DNA from: Staphylococcus sp. KG4-3 | GTDB lineage: Bacteria > Bacillota > Bacilli > Staphylococcales > Staphylococcaceae | DNA: 64,000 bases | Reading direction: 5' to 3' | Assembly (NCBI RefSeq): GCF_033597815.2 | Contig: NZ_CP166245.1 | Coordinates: 434,001 to 498,000 of the forward strand | In this document: in pieces, positions 21,747 to 32,546 of the stretch | Layout: each line of letters begins with the position of its first letter | How positions within the stretch are numbered: position 1 is the first letter of the stretch | Made by a program: the position numbers and the translations under genes | Notes under the pieces: generated by a model | What the model was told of the DNA's origin: nothing | What the model saw: the letters and a program-made list of their open reading frames with translations, nothing else | The model's database searches: none

Positions 21747-21840
21747 GATTAGTAAGAATCATTCTTACTAAATTTTATTTACCCTTAAAATGAACCACCT
21801 GGATGTGTGGGATTATAAATGAAGAGAGGAGGAACATTCA

Positions 21841-22254
21841 ATGCCAACTATTAACCAATTGGTACGTAAACCTAGACAAAGTAAATCTAAAAAATCTGAT
21901 TCACCAGCATTAAATAGAAACTTTAACAGTAAAAAGAAAAAATTTACTGACTTAAATTCTCCACAAAAACGTGGTGTTTGTACTCGTGTAGGAACAATGA
22001 CACCTAAAAAACCTAACTCCGCGTTACGTAAATATGCTCGTGTTCGTTTGTCTAACAATATTGAAATCAATGCGTACATTCCTGGTATCGGACATAACTT
22101 ACAAGAACACAGTGTTGTACTTGTACGTGGTGGACGTGTGAAAGACTTACCTGGTGTGCGTTACCATATTGTACGTGGTGCACTTGATACTTCAGGTGTT
22201 GATGGACGTAGACAAGGACGTTCATTATACGGAACTAAAAAACCTAAAAAATAA
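21841..22254 (+). CDS. rpsL: 30S ribosomal protein S12
   Basis: A 137-aa S12. The decoding-site loop [15 protein letters not shown] and the [14 protein letters not shown] loop have the normal lysines, so no streptomycin-resistance change is visible. The N-terminus holds the extra Lys/Ser-rich insertion ([13 protein letters not shown]) common in low-GC Gram-positives. The ribosome binding site is GAGGAGGAA. Confidence 0.98.
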   Translation: MPTINQLVRKPRQSKSKKSDSPALNRNFNSKKKKFTDLNSPQKRGVCTRVGTMTPKKPNSALRKYARVRLSNNIEINAYIPGIGHNLQEHSVVLVRGGRVKDLPGVRYHIVRGALDTSGVDGRRQGRSLYGTKKPKK

Positions 22255-22324
22255 GTTTAAGATTGCGTGAATTTTCGCTATAAACTAAAGAATTATATTA
22301 TAATCGGAAGGGAGGATTTATATT

Positions 22325-22795
22325 ATGCCTCGTAAAGGATCAGTACCAAAAAGAGACGTATTACCAGATCCAATTCACAACTCTAAATTAGTTACAAAAT
22401 TGATCAACAAAATTATGTTAGACGGTAAACGTGGAACAGCACAAAGAATTCTTTATTCTGCATTCGACTTAGTTAAAGAACGTAGTGGTCGTGAAGCAGT
22501 TGAAGTATTTGAAGAAGCTATCGATAACATTATGCCAGTATTAGAGGTTAAAGCTCGCCGTGTTGGTGGCTCTAACTATCAAGTACCAGTAGAAGTTCGT
22601 CCAGAACGTCGTACTACATTAGGTCTTCGTTGGTTAGTTAACTATTCACGTCTTCGTGGTGAAAAAACTATGGAAGAACGTTTAGCTAACGAAATCTTAG
22701 ATGCTGCTAACAACACTGGTGGCGCAGTTAAGAAACGTGAAGACACACACAAAATGGCTGAAGCTAACAAAGCATTCGCTCACTATCGCTGGTAG
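22325..22795 (+). CDS. rpsG: 30S ribosomal protein S7
   Basis: A 156-aa S7 ([16 protein letters not shown], ending in KAFAHYRW). It nucleates assembly of the 30S head and contacts the E site. In many bacteria S7 represses the str message; no such site was identified here. The ribosome binding site is GGAAGGGAGG. Confidence 0.98.
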   Translation: MPRKGSVPKRDVLPDPIHNSKLVTKLINKIMLDGKRGTAQRILYSAFDLVKERSGREAVEVFEEAIDNIMPVLEVKARRVGGSNYQVPVEVRPERRTTLGLRWLVNYSRLRGEKTMEERLANEILDAANNTGGAVKKREDTHKMAEANKAFAHYRW

Positions 22796-22914
22796 GATAG
22801 TAGCTGTTTCCCTGAACATGTTCCATATTGGTAGATTACTATCACAGGTTCGTGTTTAGGGCATCGCCATATTTATAGTATTTATTCGCAGTTATACTGG
22901 AAGGAGAAAAATAC

Positions 22915-25005
22915 ATGGCTAGAGATTTTAGTTTAGATAGAACACGTAATATCGGTATCATGGCTCACATCGATGCTGGTAAAACAACTACGACTGAACG
23001 TATTCTTTACTATACTGGACGTATCCATAAAATTGGTGAAACACACGAAGGTGCTTCACAAATGGACTGGATGGAACAGGAGCAAGATCGTGGTATCACT
23101 ATCACATCTGCCGCAACAACAGCACAGTGGGATGACCACCGTGTAAACATCATCGATACACCTGGACACGTAGACTTCACTGTAGAAGTTGAACGTTCAT
23201 TACGTGTACTTGATGGTGCAGTAACAGTACTAGACGCTCAATCAGGAGTTGAACCTCAAACTGAAACAGTTTGGCGCCAGGCAACAACTTACAGCGTACC
23301 TCGTATTGTTTTCGTAAACAAAATGGACAAATTAGGAGCTAACTTCGAATACGCAGTAAGCACTATCCATGACCGTTTACAAGCAAACGCACAACCAATT
23401 CAATTACCAATTGGTGCTGAAGACGAATTTGAAGCAATCATCGACTTAGTTGAAATGAAATGTTTCAAATACAACAATGACTTAGGAACTGAAATTGAAG
23501 AAATCGAAATTCCTGAAGATCATAAAGAAAGAGCTGAAGAAGCTCGTTCAACATTAATTGAAGCAGTAGCTGAAACTAATGATGAATTAATGGAGAAATA
23601 TCTTGCTGATGAAGAGATTTCTGTCTCTGAATTAAAAGATGCTATCCGTGAAGCTACAAACAACATTGAATTCTATCCAGTTCTTGTTGGTACAGCTTTC
23701 AAAAACAAAGGTGTTCAATTAATGCTTAATGCAGTAATTGATTACTTACCATCACCGTTAGACGTAAAACCAATCGTTGGTCACCGTGCTGACAACCCTG
23801 AAGAAGAAGTTATCGCAAAAGCTGATGACAATGCTGAGTTCGCTGCTTTAGCGTTCAAAGTAATGACTGACCCTTATGTTGGTAAATTAACATTCTTCCG
23901 TGTTTACTCTGGTACTTTAACATCAGGTTCATACGTTAAAAACTCTACGAAGAACAAACGTGAACGTGTAGGTCGTTTACTACAAATGCACGCTAACTCT
24001 CGTCAAGAGTTAAACACAGTATATTCAGGAGATATCGCAGCTGCGGTAGGTCTTAAAGATACTGGTACTGGTGATACTTTATGTGGTGAGAAGAATGACA
24101 TCATCTTGGAATCTATGGATTTCCCAGAACCTGTTATTCACTTATCAGTTGAACCTAAATCTAAAGCAGACCAAGACAAAATGACTACAGCTTTAGTTAA
24201 GTTACAAGAAGAAGATCCAACATTCCATGCACACACAGACGATGAGACTGGACAAGTTATTATCGGTGGTATGGGTGAACTTCACTTAGATATCTTAGTA
24301 GACCGTATGAAGAAAGAATTTAACGTTGAATGTAACGTTGGTGCACCAATGGTTTCATACCGTGAAACATTTAAAGCATCAGCTGAAGTTCAAGGTAAAT
24401 TCGCTCGTCAATCAGGTGGTCGTGGTCAATATGGTGACGTTAAAATTGAATTCTCACCTAATGAAACAGGTGGCGGTTTCGAATTCGAAAACGCTATCGT
24501 TGGTGGTGTAGTTCCTCGTGAATACATTCCATCAGTTGAAGCTGGTCTTAAAGATTCAATGGAAAACGGTGTATTAGCTGGTTATCCTTTAATTGATGTT
24601 AAAGCTAAATTATTTGATGGTTCATACCATGATGTCGATTCATCTGAAATGGCCTTCAAAATTGCTGCATCTTTAGCGCTTAAAGAAGCTGCTAAAAAAT
24701 GTGATCCAGTTATCTTAGAACCAATGATGAAAGTTACAATTGAAATGCCTGAAGAGTACATGGGTGACATCATGGGTGACGTAACATCTCGTCGTGGACG
24801 TGTTGATGGTATGGAACCTCGTGGTAATGCACAAGTTGTAAATGCTTTTGTACCACTTTCAGAAATGTTCGGTTATGCAACTGCATTACGTTCTAACACT
24901 CAAGGTCGTGGTACTTATACAATGTACTTTGATCACTATGCTGAAGTTCCAAAATCAATTTCTGAAGAAATTGTTAAGAAAAACAGTGGCAATAAAGCCG
25001 AATAA
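22915..25005 (+). CDS. fusA: elongation factor G
   Basis: A 696-aa translocation GTPase. G-domain motifs are [20 protein letters not shown] and NKMDKLGAN. The C-terminal domains include GGRGQYGDV and [17 protein letters not shown]. Residues around the fusidic-acid pocket ([23 protein letters not shown]) look wild type. It follows rpsG by 119 bases. The C-terminus is slightly longer than in S. aureus. Confidence 0.99.
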   Translation: MARDFSLDRTRNIGIMAHIDAGKTTTTERILYYTGRIHKIGETHEGASQMDWMEQEQDRGITITSAATTAQWDDHRVNIIDTPGHVDFTVEVERSLRVLDGAVTVLDAQSGVEPQTETVWRQATTYSVPRIVFVNKMDKLGANFEYAVSTIHDRLQANAQPIQLPIGAEDEFEAIIDLVEMKCFKYNNDLGTEIEEIEIPEDHKERAEEARSTLIEAVAETNDELMEKYLADEEISVSELKDAIREATNNIEFYPVLVGTAFKNKGVQLMLNAVIDYLPSPLDVKPIVGHRADNPEEEVIAKADDNAEFAALAFKVMTDPYVGKLTFFRVYSGTLTSGSYVKNSTKNKRERVGRLLQMHANSRQELNTVYSGDIAAAVGLKDTGTGDTLCGEKNDIILESMDFPEPVIHLSVEPKSKADQDKMTTALVKLQEEDPTFHAHTDDETGQVIIGGMGELHLDILVDRMKKEFNVECNVGAPMVSYRETFKASAEVQGKFARQSGGRGQYGDVKIEFSPNETGGGFEFENAIVGGVVPREYIPSVEAGLKDSMENGVLAGYPLIDVKAKLFDGSYHDVDSSEMAFKIAASLALKEAAKKCDPVILEPMMKVTIEMPEEYMGDIMGDVTSRRGRVDGMEPRGNAQVVNAFVPLSEMFGYATALRSNTQGRGTYTMYFDHYAEVPKSISEEIVKKNSGNKAE

Positions 25006-25011
25006 TTAAAC

Positions 25012-25040
25012 TTGTTTTGTGCGACAACTGTCTGTACAAT
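25012..25040 (+). promoter_or_regulatory. possible promoter of tuf
   Basis: TTGTTT (25012-25017), 17-bp spacer, TACAAT (25035-25040). A hairpin TCTCATGA/TCATGAGA lies at about 25148-25176 in the leader. Confidence 0.4.
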
Positions 25041-25221
25041 ACACATAAAGCTTAATTATGTAGCTTGTTGTTTTATCAATTGATTTTTTGGGAAAAATGC
25101 ATTATAAAGGTACTGTATGGTCCTTTATTTCCAAATTATAATCCATCTTCTCATGATGGTGAGAAACTGTCATGAGAGATAAATTAAAAATAATTTTCTA
25201 ACGAATAGGAGAGATTTTATA

Positions 25222-26409
25222 ATGGCTAAAGAAAAATTTGACCGCTCAAAAGAACATGCCAATATTGGTACTATTGGTCACGTTGACCATGGTAAAACTA
25301 CTTTAACAGCTGCTATCGCAACTGTATTAGCAAAAAATGGTGACTCTGTAGCACAATCATATGACATGATTGACAATGCTCCAGAAGAAAAAGAACGTGG
25401 TATTACTATTAATACTTCTCACATTGAGTACACTACTGAAAAACGTCACTATGCGCACGTTGACTGCCCAGGTCACGCTGACTATGTTAAAAACATGATC
25501 ACTGGTGCTGCACAAATGGACGGAGCTATCTTAGTAGTATCTGCTGCTGATGGTCCAATGCCACAAACTCGTGAGCACATTCTTTTATCACGTAACGTTG
25601 GTGTTCCAGCATTAGTTGTATTCTTAAACAAAGTTGACATGGTTGACGATGAAGAATTATTAGAATTAGTAGAAATGGAAGTTCGTGACTTATTAAGCGA
25701 ATATGACTTCCCAGGTGACGATGTACCTGTAATCTCTGGTTCAGCATTAAAAGCTCTTGAAGGCGACGCTGACTATGAGCAAAAAATCTTAGACTTAATG
25801 CAAGCAGTTGATGATTTCATCCCAACTCCAGAACGTGATTCTGACAAACCATTCATGATGCCAGTAGAGGACGTATTCTCAATCACTGGTCGTGGTACTG
25901 TTGCTACAGGCCGTGTTGAACGTGGTCAAATCAAAGTCGGTGAAGAAATCGAAATCATTGGTATGCAAGAAGAGTCAAGCAAAACAACAGTTACTGGTGT
26001 AGAAATGTTCCGTAAATTATTAGACTACGCTGAAGCTGGTGACAACATTGGTGCATTATTACGTGGTGTTTCACGTGATGACATCCAACGTGGTCAAGTT
26101 TTAGCTGCTCCTGGTACTATTACACCACATACTAAATTTAAAGCGGACGTTTACGTTTTATCAAAAGATGAAGGTGGTCGTCATACACCATTCTTCACTA
26201 ACTACCGCCCACAATTCTATTTCCGTACTACTGACGTAACAGGTGTTGTTACTTTACCAGAAGGTACTGAAATGGTTATGCCTGGTGATAACGTTGAAAT
26301 GGACGTTGAATTAATTTCTCCAATCGCTATTGAAGACGGTACTCGTTTCTCTATCCGTGAAGGTGGACGTACTGTTGGATCAGGCGTTGTTACAGTAATC
26401 AACGAATAA
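25222..26409 (+). CDS. tuf: elongation factor Tu
   Basis: A 395-aa GTPase that brings aminoacyl-tRNA to the ribosome. Motifs [19 protein letters not shown] and NKVDMV mark the G domain. Domains 2 and 3 contain [13 protein letters not shown] and [12 protein letters not shown]. It is the last gene of the str region and is followed by a strong terminator. Confidence 0.99.
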   Translation: MAKEKFDRSKEHANIGTIGHVDHGKTTLTAAIATVLAKNGDSVAQSYDMIDNAPEEKERGITINTSHIEYTTEKRHYAHVDCPGHADYVKNMITGAAQMDGAILVVSAADGPMPQTREHILLSRNVGVPALVVFLNKVDMVDDEELLELVEMEVRDLLSEYDFPGDDVPVISGSALKALEGDADYEQKILDLMQAVDDFIPTPERDSDKPFMMPVEDVFSITGRGTVATGRVERGQIKVGEEIEIIGMQEESSKTTVTGVEMFRKLLDYAEAGDNIGALLRGVSRDDIQRGQVLAAPGTITPHTKFKADVYVLSKDEGGRHTPFFTNYRPQFYFRTTDVTGVVTLPEGTEMVMPGDNVEMDVELISPIAIEDGTRFSIREGGRTVGSGVVTVINE

Positions 26410-26439
26410 TATAGATTTCTATCTTTGATAGAATTTTTA

Positions 26440-26464
26440 AAGCCTCCTTCGGGAGGCTTTTTTT
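26440..26464 (+). terminator. terminator of tuf
   Basis: AAAGCCTCC, loop TTC, GGGAGGCTTT and a run of T. A classic intrinsic terminator. Confidence 0.95.
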
Positions 26465-26597
26465 GTATAGAAAAGCACAAGGCGGCTATTTGGACCTTGT
26501 GCTTCTTTATATAAAGGTATACATTTGCCTATGCAAATGTATAAGACTTACTAATCCAGTTTTACTGAATAAATAAGTCTTTAAAGTCATTTTATGA

Positions 26598-27776
26598 CTA
26601 AGGTGCTTTAATAATTACTTTTTCGAGTTCTAATATTTTCAAGAATTCACTTGTTGCATATTTCATTGCTTTTTCATCAATATTAAAACTTGGGCTATGA
26701 TGTGGATGTATAGTATCAATTTCAGGATTACCACACCCAGTTAAAAAGAATGCACCTGGACGTACTTTTAAATAGTGTGAGAAGTCTTCACCAATCATCA
26801 TTAAATCTGATTCATTGAATCTTAAGTTCATATCATTAGCGGCCTGTTTCACTACTTCATAGTTATCTTGATGGTTGTGTACAGGTAAATAACCTTTAAT
26901 GTAGTCAAAGTTGTACGTTATGTCATTAGCCACGGCTAAACCTTTAAGTAATTTCTCCATTTTAGTAATAACATGGGTTTGAATTTCTGTATCAAATGTA
27001 CGTACAGTCCCTTTGCAAAATGCAGAATCTGGAATAATATTATCCGCAGAACCTGCTTGGACCATGCCAAAACTAATTACAGCTTGCTTTACAGGATCAA
27101 TAGTACGGGATACAATTTTTTGTGTACTCATAATGAATTCTGCCATAATCACAACAGGATCTATCGTTTCTTGTGGCTTAGCACCATGTCCACCTTTACC
27201 TTGGATTGTAATGCTAAACTCGTCAGGGGAAGCCATTAATGCACCTGGACGTGAATAAATTGTGCCTGTAGGGTATCCAGACCATAAATGATTACCATAT
27301 ATCTTATCAACGTCTTGTAGACAGCCATCATCAATCATCTCTTGGGACCCACCTGGCATAATTTCTTCGCCATATTGAAAGATTAATACCACATCGCCAT
27401 TTAAAGAAGATAAGTGACTTTCAATAATCTCTGCAACACCTAATAAGATTGCCGTATGCCCATCATGACCACATGCATGCATGACGCCAGGATTTTTAGA
27501 TTTATAGTCTACTTCTGTTAATTCATCTATAGGTAGTGCATCAAAATCTGCACGAAGTGCAACGGTTGGTCCATCACCATGACCTTTAAATGTAGCTACG
27601 ATACCATTACGTCCTACAGGAGTACGAATTTCACATGATAATTGACTTAATTGATTAAGTATAAAGTCACGTGTGTGATATTCCTCAAATGATAATTCGG
27701 GATATTGGTGGAGGTAACGTCGAACTTGTACCATTCTACTTTCTTTTTGTTGTGCTAGTTGAAACCAATCAAACAA
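26598..27776 (-). CDS. M20-family N-acyl amino acid amidohydrolase
   Basis: A metal-dependent amidohydrolase of the HipO/AmaA type, 392 aa from the start chosen. Metal-ligand motifs are ACGHDGHTAILLG (near residue 100), the EE pair in QYGEEIMPGG, the NHLWSG histidine and a C-terminal HPHHSPSF histidine. A bacterial exopeptidase dimerisation domain sits in the middle (about residues 180-290). The start TTG at 27776 (MFDWFQLAQQKES) has AAGGAAGAAGGG just before it. An ATG at 27800 lacks a good site. Synteny with S. aureus (tuf, M20, kbl) is kept. The substrate is unknown. Confidence 0.85.
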   Translation of the reverse strand: MFDWFQLAQQKESRMVQVRRYLHQYPELSFEEYHTRDFILNQLSQLSCEIRTPVGRNGIVATFKGHGDGPTVALRADFDALPIDELTEVDYKSKNPGVMHACGHDGHTAILLGVAEIIESHLSSLNGDVVLIFQYGEEIMPGGSQEMIDDGCLQDVDKIYGNHLWSGYPTGTIYSRPGALMASPDEFSITIQGKGGHGAKPQETIDPVVIMAEFIMSTQKIVSRTIDPVKQAVISFGMVQAGSADNIIPDSAFCKGTVRTFDTEIQTHVITKMEKLLKGLAVANDITYNFDYIKGYLPVHNHQDNYEVVKQAANDMNLRFNESDLMMIGEDFSHYLKVRPGAFFLTGCGNPEIDTIHPHHSPSFNIDEKAMKYATSEFLKILELEKVIIKAP

Positions 27777-27900
27777 CTTCAGCCCTTCTTCCTTAAACAT
27801 TTTTCACTATTATACCACTTAATAATGCACAACTGTAGGTGCAATTGATAGTAGACAAATTATGTTGTGAGAAATGCATTGTGACGTGTGTTTATAATAC

Positions 27901-27929
27901 TTTCCACTTTTATTAAAATAGGTTATGAT
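27901..27929 (+). promoter_or_regulatory. possible kbl promoter
   Basis: TTTCCA (27901-27906), 17-bp spacer, TATGAT (27924-27929), 39 bases before the kbl start. Confidence 0.4.
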
Positions 27930-27967
27930 TAATTTGAAGACTAAGATAATTCAAAGGGGGACTTGCA

Positions 27968-29158
27968 GTGGTTCAGTCACTACATGGCTTTTTAGATGAA
28001 AATATTCAATATTTAAAAGATAACGGATTATATAATGAAATAGATACAATTGAAGGTGCAAATGGCCCTGAAATTTCTATTAACGGGAAAAATTATGTAA
28101 ACTTATCTTCCAATAACTATTTAGGACTAGCAACAGACGAAGACTTAAAAAAAGCAGCAAAAGATGCGATCGATACACATGGCGTTGGTGCCGGTGCGGT
28201 ACGTTCAATCAATGGTACCTTAGATGTTCATGATGAATTAGAACAAACACTTGCAGAGTTCAAAGGAACTGAAGCAGCTATTGCATATCAATCAGGATTC
28301 AATTGTAATATGGCAGCTATTTCAGCAGTTATGAATAAAAATGATGCTATTCTGTCAGATGAATTAAACCATGCTTCTATCATTGATGGTTGTCGTTTAT
28401 CTAAAGCGAAAATTATTCGTGTAAACCATTCAGATATGGAAGATTTACGTGCTAAAGCAAAAGAGGCTGTAGAATCTGGCCAATATAATAAAGTAATGTA
28501 TATCACTGATGGTGTATTCAGTATGGATGGAGACGTAGCTAAGTTACCAGAAATCGTTGAAATTGCAGAAGAGTTTGGCTTAATTACTTATGTTGATGAT
28601 GCACATGGCTCAGGTGTAATGGGGAAAGGTGCGGGAACAGTTAAGCATTTCGGATTACAAGATAAGATTGATTTTCAAATTGGTACGTTATCAAAAGCAA
28701 TAGGTGTTGTTGGTGGATACGTAGCAGGTACTCAATCACTAATTGATTGGTTAAAAGCACAATCTAGACCATTTTTATTCTCAACATCATTAGCTCCTGG
28801 GGATACAAAAGCAATTACAGAAGCTGTGAAAAAATTAATGGCATCTACAGAATTACATGATAAACTTTGGGAAAATGGCAATTACTTAAAAGAAGGATTG
28901 CAAAAGTTAGGCTTCGATATCGGTAACTCAGAATCACCAATTACACCTGTAATTATCGGAGATGAAAAGGAAACACAAGCCTTTAGTAGTCGCTTGAAAG
29001 ATGAAGGTGTTTATGTGAAATCAATCGTCTTCCCGACGGTTCCTAAAGGTACTGGACGTGTACGTAATATGCCTACAGCAGCTCACACAAAAGAAATGTT
29101 AGATAAAGCTTTAGCGGCTTTTGAAAAAGTTGGTAAAGAACTAGGCACAATTAAATAA
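27968..29158 (+). CDS. kbl: glycine C-acetyltransferase (2-amino-3-ketobutyrate CoA ligase)
   Basis: A 396-aa PLP-dependent alpha-oxoamine synthase. The PLP lysine lies in [15 protein letters not shown] near residue 242, with DDAHGSG upstream. The reaction splits 2-amino-3-oxobutyrate with CoA into glycine and acetyl-CoA in threonine breakdown. No threonine dehydrogenase is next to it in this window. The start is GTG after AAAGGGGGA. Confidence 0.9.
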   Translation: MVQSLHGFLDENIQYLKDNGLYNEIDTIEGANGPEISINGKNYVNLSSNNYLGLATDEDLKKAAKDAIDTHGVGAGAVRSINGTLDVHDELEQTLAEFKGTEAAIAYQSGFNCNMAAISAVMNKNDAILSDELNHASIIDGCRLSKAKIIRVNHSDMEDLRAKAKEAVESGQYNKVMYITDGVFSMDGDVAKLPEIVEIAEEFGLITYVDDAHGSGVMGKGAGTVKHFGLQDKIDFQIGTLSKAIGVVGGYVAGTQSLIDWLKAQSRPFLFSTSLAPGDTKAITEAVKKLMASTELHDKLWENGNYLKEGLQKLGFDIGNSESPITPVIIGDEKETQAFSSRLKDEGVYVKSIVFPTVPKGTGRVRNMPTAAHTKEMLDKALAAFEKVGKELGTIK

Positions 29159-29202
29159 TAATCATTCAAGCCACGTATTGAAAGTGTGCTTGAGTGTGTT
29201 AA

Positions 29203-29256
29203 TGAGAACAGGCAGTATTCTAGTTACAGAACTAAGAATGCTGTCTCGTTTTATTT
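29203..29256 (+). terminator. terminator after kbl
   Basis: GCAGTATTCT-type arms pair with AAGAATGCTGTCTC, followed by GTTTTATTTT. The stem has mismatches. Confidence 0.5.
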
Positions 29257-29296
29257 TAATACATAATAACCAAATAAATGAACGATATGAGTTTAA

Positions 29297-29396
29297 GTGG
29301 AACACTTGAGCACAAGCTCATGTGTAAGAATCACTAACTAAATAAATTTAGTAGTGATTCTATATAGCAGTGATTCTTTATAGAAGTAATTCTTTA
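29297..29396 (+). repeat. hairpin repeat, locus B
   Basis: The head GGAACACTTGAGCACAAGCT is followed by one left arm AGAATCACT (29328-29336). Right arms AGTGATTCT then appear twice, and a variant AGTAATTCT once. It lies directly upstream of the small kinase gene. Confidence 0.75.
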
Positions 29397-29413
29397 GAGA
29401 GGTGAAAATTACG

Positions 29414-29905
29414 ATGCATCTTATTATTATTAGAGGGAATTCTGGCAGTGGCAAATCAACAATTGCCAAACGTATACAACAGTATTTAGGAGAAGGTGTG
29501 ATGGTAATAGGTCAAGATGAAGTACGTAGACAGATGCTTAACGTTCGTGATCGACCTGGTAATTTAGCAATTAACTTAATAGAAGAAATCATAAATTATG
29601 GTATTAATCATTGTGACTATGTCATACTAGAAGGTATTTTAAATAAATATAAGTATGGGACGATGCTTAATAGATTTTTTGAAAAGTCTAACATCAATGT
29701 GCATGTATATTATTTTAATCTGTCATTTCAAGAAACAGTCCGTAGACATTATACTAAACAACAGACAGACTTTGATGAAACAGCAATGTCTAAGTGGTTT
29801 GTCTCGAAAGATACGTTGAACATACAAGGAGAAACATATATTACCGAATCAATGACTGAAGATTATATAATAAATATGATACTGAAAGATATAGACGTGT
29901 TATAA
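29414..29905 (+). CDS. small P-loop kinase-like ATPase
   Basis: A 163-aa protein with Walker A GNSGSGKST near residue 10 and a likely catalytic QDEVRRQML segment after the first core strand. A lid-like arginine motif (ETVRRHYTKQ) lies near residue 112. It resembles AAA-33 or zeta-toxin-like small-molecule kinases, but no antitoxin is beside it and the substrate is unknown. ATG at 29414 is 10 bases after GAGAGGTG; the GTG at 29402 overlaps that site. It lies between two repeat blocks. Confidence 0.7.
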   Translation: MHLIIIRGNSGSGKSTIAKRIQQYLGEGVMVIGQDEVRRQMLNVRDRPGNLAINLIEEIINYGINHCDYVILEGILNKYKYGTMLNRFFEKSNINVHVYYFNLSFQETVRRHYTKQQTDFDETAMSKWFVSKDTLNIQGETYITESMTEDYIINMILKDIDVL

Positions 29906-30348
29906 GTCAATTTATTGTGACAACTGCATCTACTAAAAAGGAACAAGGATAGAAATTTATTTACTTTAGAATCATTTCTTTTTATTAATTAGTTATGGAG
30001 ATGATGACTAATCTTGAAAATAATATAGGCATGAACTGTTGAGTTCATGCCTAAAAGTAGTTGATTTGGTAAACGGATTACAAGAGCAAAAACTCAAGAG
30101 TAAGAATCACAAACTAAAGGAAGAGGAACACTTGAGCACAAGCTCATGAGTAAGAATCACTAACTAATGGAAGAGGAACACTTGAGCACAAGCTCATGAG
30201 TAAGAATCATTAACTAAAGGGAGAGGAACACTTGAGCACAAGCTCATGTGTAAGAATCACTAACTAAATAAATTTAGCAGTGATTCTATATAGTAGTGAT
30301 TCTATATAGCAGTGATTCTATATAGCAGTGATTCTATAGAGATTATTG
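29906..30348 (+). other. intergenic region with repeats
   Basis: This 443-base gap holds a perfect 11-bp hairpin AGGCATGAACT/AGTTCATGCCT (30027-30052) and the large repeat array at 30071-30339. No gene is seen. Confidence 0.7.
30071..30339 (+). repeat. hairpin repeat, locus C (4 x 50 bp plus 4 x 16 bp)
   Basis: Four tandem 50-bp units start at 30071 (degenerate), 30121, 30171 and 30221. Each carries a head hairpin of the type TGAGCACAAGCTCA and a left arm AGAATCACT (or a one-base variant). Then four 16-bp units AGCAGTGATTCTATAT run from 30276 to 30339, each with the complementary right arm AGTGATTCT. Left and right arms are equal in number and could nest into one long stem. Confidence 0.85.
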
Positions 30349-30807
30349 TTATTTAAATGGATTTGTTTTTGTTTTATTTTTAGTATTCTCTCGGTTTTCT
30401 TTATTTTGCATAAAAGGAATTGCAAACCATAAAATATGGAGCATACTTGCTAAGATTACAAGTATAATTGGAATGAATATTTCAACGATACTAATATTAA
30501 TAACAAATGATGCTAAGATAAATGCTGTTATTGAAGGTACAGCACAGACAATAACAACTGTTAATAAAACAAATTGAACTACTTGTGTAGCAATCGGACT
30601 ATAAATATCCAGAATTAAAATGGCAATGTAAAATAGTGTGATAAACACAAGCAACAAAATAATCCATCCTGTTGCCATACCACCTTGAGTTTTAATGTAA
30701 TCTTGGTAAGGTGGAAGTGTAGGTAAAATAAATAAAATCATCGCTGACAACCATGACAAAATACCGAAAAACATAAAGAAAATTTTTGAAGTGTCTGTTT
30801 TATTCAT
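30349..30807 (-). CDS. membrane protein of unknown function
   Basis: A 152-aa hydrophobic protein with four predicted membrane segments: FFMFFGILSWLSAMILFI, WIILLLVFITLFYIAILI, VVQFVLLTVVIVCAV and a last pair near residues 105-135. A charged, Asn/Lys-rich C-tail (NKENRENTKNKTKTNPFK) follows. The ribosome binding site AGGAGGT precedes the ATG. I do not recognise the family. Its stop lies next to the repeat array. Confidence 0.7.
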   Translation of the reverse strand: MNKTDTSKIFFMFFGILSWLSAMILFILPTLPPYQDYIKTQGGMATGWIILLLVFITLFYIAILILDIYSPIATQVVQFVLLTVVIVCAVPSITAFILASFVINISIVEIFIPIILVILASMLHILWFAIPFMQNKENRENTKNKTKTNPFK

Positions 30808-31058
30808 AATAATAACCTCCTAAGATATCAAATCTCTATTGGCTTATGTTAAGTAAATATATAGGATATCATATTTAATAATGATTGCGCTTTCATTAAT
30901 TTACATACCCTTTAAAGAAAGTTTTAACGCACAATAAAAAGGTAATATATTAATAATACTGTGTTAAATTAAATTTTTGATTATAAAGAAGTAACTATAA
31001 TTTCACCTGTTTAAATGGTAAGTTTATGTTAAAGAAACGTGTTATAAGGAGCTAGTTA

Positions 31059-31631
31059 ATGGATAAAAATTTATGGTTGCATTTCACAACACAACGTCTT
31101 ATCATTAGACCGTTGGAAGAAAATGATTATAAATCATGGTTACGAGGTTTTGTAAATAGAAAACCATCTCAATATAAACATGACAAGGGTCAACTAGATA
31201 TGTCAGATGCAACCGAGCCTTGGTTTGCAGCTTTGGTCACCAGACATCAAGAGGCAATTAAATCGGATGATTTATATATCTTTGGAATCTTTGATAAGGC
31301 ACATAATCATTTAGGTATGCTTAATATTAAAAACTTAAGTCGTGATAATTTTCAGTGGGCAGAGATTGGCTATTTTATTCATAACCAACATTGGCATCAA
31401 GGATATGCTTATGAAGCATTAACAGAATTAATTAAACAAACCCGCGATACACTGAATTTTCATAGAATTGAGGCTCATATCAATATCGATAACCCAAGGT
31501 CTGTTAATTTAATTGAAAAAGTAGGATTCCAATATGAATGTGTCCGTAAGGGGTTTATATTTGAAAATGGTCAATGGACAGACCATTACGTTTATTATTT
31601 AAATACACATGATGAAATATTAAAAACATAA
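31059..31631 (+). CDS. GNAT acetyltransferase, RimJ/RimL-like
   Basis: A 190-aa GCN5-related N-acetyltransferase. The N-terminus (TTQRLIIRPLEENDY) and the acetyl-CoA-binding region (IGYFIHNQHWHQGYAYEAL) match enzymes that acetylate ribosomal-protein N-termini. The end NPRSVNLIEKVGFQYECV is also typical. The target is unknown. The ribosome binding site is AAGGAG. A second, unrelated GNAT gene follows after 24 bases. Confidence 0.8.
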   Translation: MDKNLWLHFTTQRLIIRPLEENDYKSWLRGFVNRKPSQYKHDKGQLDMSDATEPWFAALVTRHQEAIKSDDLYIFGIFDKAHNHLGMLNIKNLSRDNFQWAEIGYFIHNQHWHQGYAYEALTELIKQTRDTLNFHRIEAHINIDNPRSVNLIEKVGFQYECVRKGFIFENGQWTDHYVYYLNTHDEILKT

Positions 31632-31655
31632 ATCAAGAAAGGAAGGAGTGTCAAC

Positions 31656-32159
31656 ATGGAGTTTAGAGAGTTAACAATGGGAGACGAAATGATGTATTGT
31701 GATTATATGAGAGAGTGGATTGATCACGATGAGAAAGTTGTACCTGAAATCACTAACATTACAAAGTATAATAACTTTGAAGATTTAGTACATGAATTAG
31801 CAGAGAATAAATCACATGATGCATCGGTAGATAATACGACGCTATTTTTAATAGATGACGATGAGATTATTGGTGCTGCAAATATTCGTCATAATTTAAA
31901 TGAGCAACTTAAAACAGTTGGTGGCCATGTTGGCTACGGCATCCGAAAGAAACACCGTGGTAAAGGTTTTGGTAATAAATTATTGAAAAAATCTTTAGAT
32001 TATTTATCAAGAATTGGTGTACAAGAAGCATTGATAACATGCGATAAGGAAAATAAAGCTTCAGCGGCAGTTATTCAACACAATGGTGGAGAAGAAATTG
32101 AAGCTTCAACATTAGATGATGGAACAGTAGTACGTCGTTTCCAAATTGAAATCGCCTAA
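31656..32159 (+). CDS. GNAT-family acetyltransferase
   Basis: A 167-aa protein with the GNAT core HVGYGIRKKHRGKGFGNKLL (acetyl-CoA loop RGKGFG) and ALITCDKENKASAAVIQHNG. The N-terminal half is long and acidic. It is probably co-transcribed with the preceding acetyltransferase and followed by a strong terminator. The substrate is unknown. Confidence 0.8.
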   Translation: MEFRELTMGDEMMYCDYMREWIDHDEKVVPEITNITKYNNFEDLVHELAENKSHDASVDNTTLFLIDDDEIIGAANIRHNLNEQLKTVGGHVGYGIRKKHRGKGFGNKLLKKSLDYLSRIGVQEALITCDKENKASAAVIQHNGGEEIEASTLDDGTVVRRFQIEIA

Positions 32160-32546
32160 TTATTACAAAATACAAAGCATGACTTAAATTATGTATTTTT
32201 AAAAACACCGGCAAGAGTCTTATGACTTTTGTCGGTGTTTTTGTCGTTTTAACTGTTTCTTGGTATGGAGTATTACTGCAATTTATGTAAAGATACAAAA
32301 TTTTAAATGAACTAGCTCATTTAAAATTTTAAAGAAAAAATAGATACTAATTAAAATCTAATAAATAAAAATTCTTGTTTTAAGTAGAATTTTAATCTTA
32401 AAGCAAATCTATATTTATTGCAAAAAATATAGATTTTAATAAAATGATACAGTATAATATAACCTAAATGACTTTTTCGGTATTTTTTTATTACAAGAGT
32501 GAAATGTTCATAAGGGCGAAATAATAAATGAATGGAGGATGCGTTT
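32160..32546 (+). other. AT-rich upstream region of the polymer locus
   Basis: Apart from the terminator at 32202-32242, this 387-base gap is very AT-rich and holds no gene. A perfect -10 TATAAT occurs near 32454, but no good -35 stands at the right distance. The AT content fits horizontally acquired or H-NS-like silenced surface-polymer loci; this is inference. Confidence 0.4.
32202..32242 (+). terminator. terminator after the acetyltransferase pair
   Basis: AAACACCGGCAAGAGTC pairs with GACTTTTGTCGGTGTTT around a TTAT loop and is followed by T residues. A long, strong stem. Confidence 0.9.

Noticed and set aside
30071-30339. CRISPR array
   Set aside because: Units are directly joined without spacers of equal length and differing sequence, and no cas genes are present.
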